Source: VRUE01 sp047519745
Lineage (GTDB): Bacteria > Actinomycetota > Thermoleophilia > Solirubrobacterales > 70-9
Assembly (NCBI GenBank): GCA_047519745.1
Contig: JAPVSJ010000034.1
Span: forward strand, 1-12,847
Direction of reading: 5' to 3'
Length of the DNA: 12,847 nucleotides
The notes below the pieces were generated by a model. The model saw nothing but the letters and a program-made list of their open reading frames with translations. It did not search any database and was not told the origin of the DNA. Of this stretch, positions 12,533 through 12,847 are shown piece after piece. Position numbers and translations under genes: made by a program. Every line of letters starts with the position of its first letter. Positions within the stretch are counted from its first letter, which is position 1.

Positions 12533-12847
<315 letters not shown>

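Overview
The window is GC-rich bacterial DNA carrying ordinary chromosomal housekeeping genes, tightly packed and mostly on the minus strand. I see no plasmid, phage, transposase, integrase, CRISPR or tRNA signal. A high-GC actinobacterium is suggested, most likely a deep-branching class such as Thermoleophilia (Solirubrobacterales-like). The reasons are a pgeF-yggS-sepF cell-wall/division cluster, a short HisG paired with HisZ (most familiar actinobacteria have a long HisG and no HisZ), and starts that look leaderless behind TAnnnT boxes. The taxon is an inference and cannot be proved from this window.

Layout, left to right. (1) 92-3100, minus: cca (tRNA nucleotidyltransferase), pgeF (laccase-domain peptidoglycan editing factor), yggS (PLP homeostasis) and sepF (Z-ring anchor). 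cca, pgeF and yggS are joined by one-base overlaps or gaps. sepF follows after a 51-bp gap that holds a 14-bp perfect palindrome. (2) 3125-4042, plus: a membrane-anchored NodB-type polysaccharide deacetylase, divergent from cca and tail-to-tail with hisF, with overlapping stop codons. (3) 4039-11019, minus: murA followed by hisZ-hisG-hisD-hisB-hisH-hisA-hisF, mostly with 4-bp start/stop overlaps. This gives ATP phosphoribosyltransferase (HisGZ), IGP synthase (HisFH), ProFAR isomerase, IGP dehydratase and histidinol dehydrogenase. hisC, hisI/hisE and histidinol-phosphate phosphatase are not in the window. MurA carries Asp in place of the usual active-site Cys. (4) 11043-12285, plus: a membrane-anchored alpha/beta hydrolase and a small unrecognised ORF, starting only 23 bp from murA in a divergent promoter region. 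(5) 12348-12847, minus: the end of an rRNA operon, with a complete 5S and the 3' end of 23S cut by the window edge.

The protein-coding part mixes envelope synthesis and division (murA, deacetylase, pgeF, sepF) with histidine biosynthesis and tRNA 3'-end maturation. I found no convincing new multi-gene system. The points most worth following are the MurA Cys-to-Asp site, the ambiguous cca start behind an unused perfect Shine-Dalgarno, the compact divergent promoter, the small ORF with its strong hairpin beside the rRNA operon, and a possible alternative helix in the 5S precursor.
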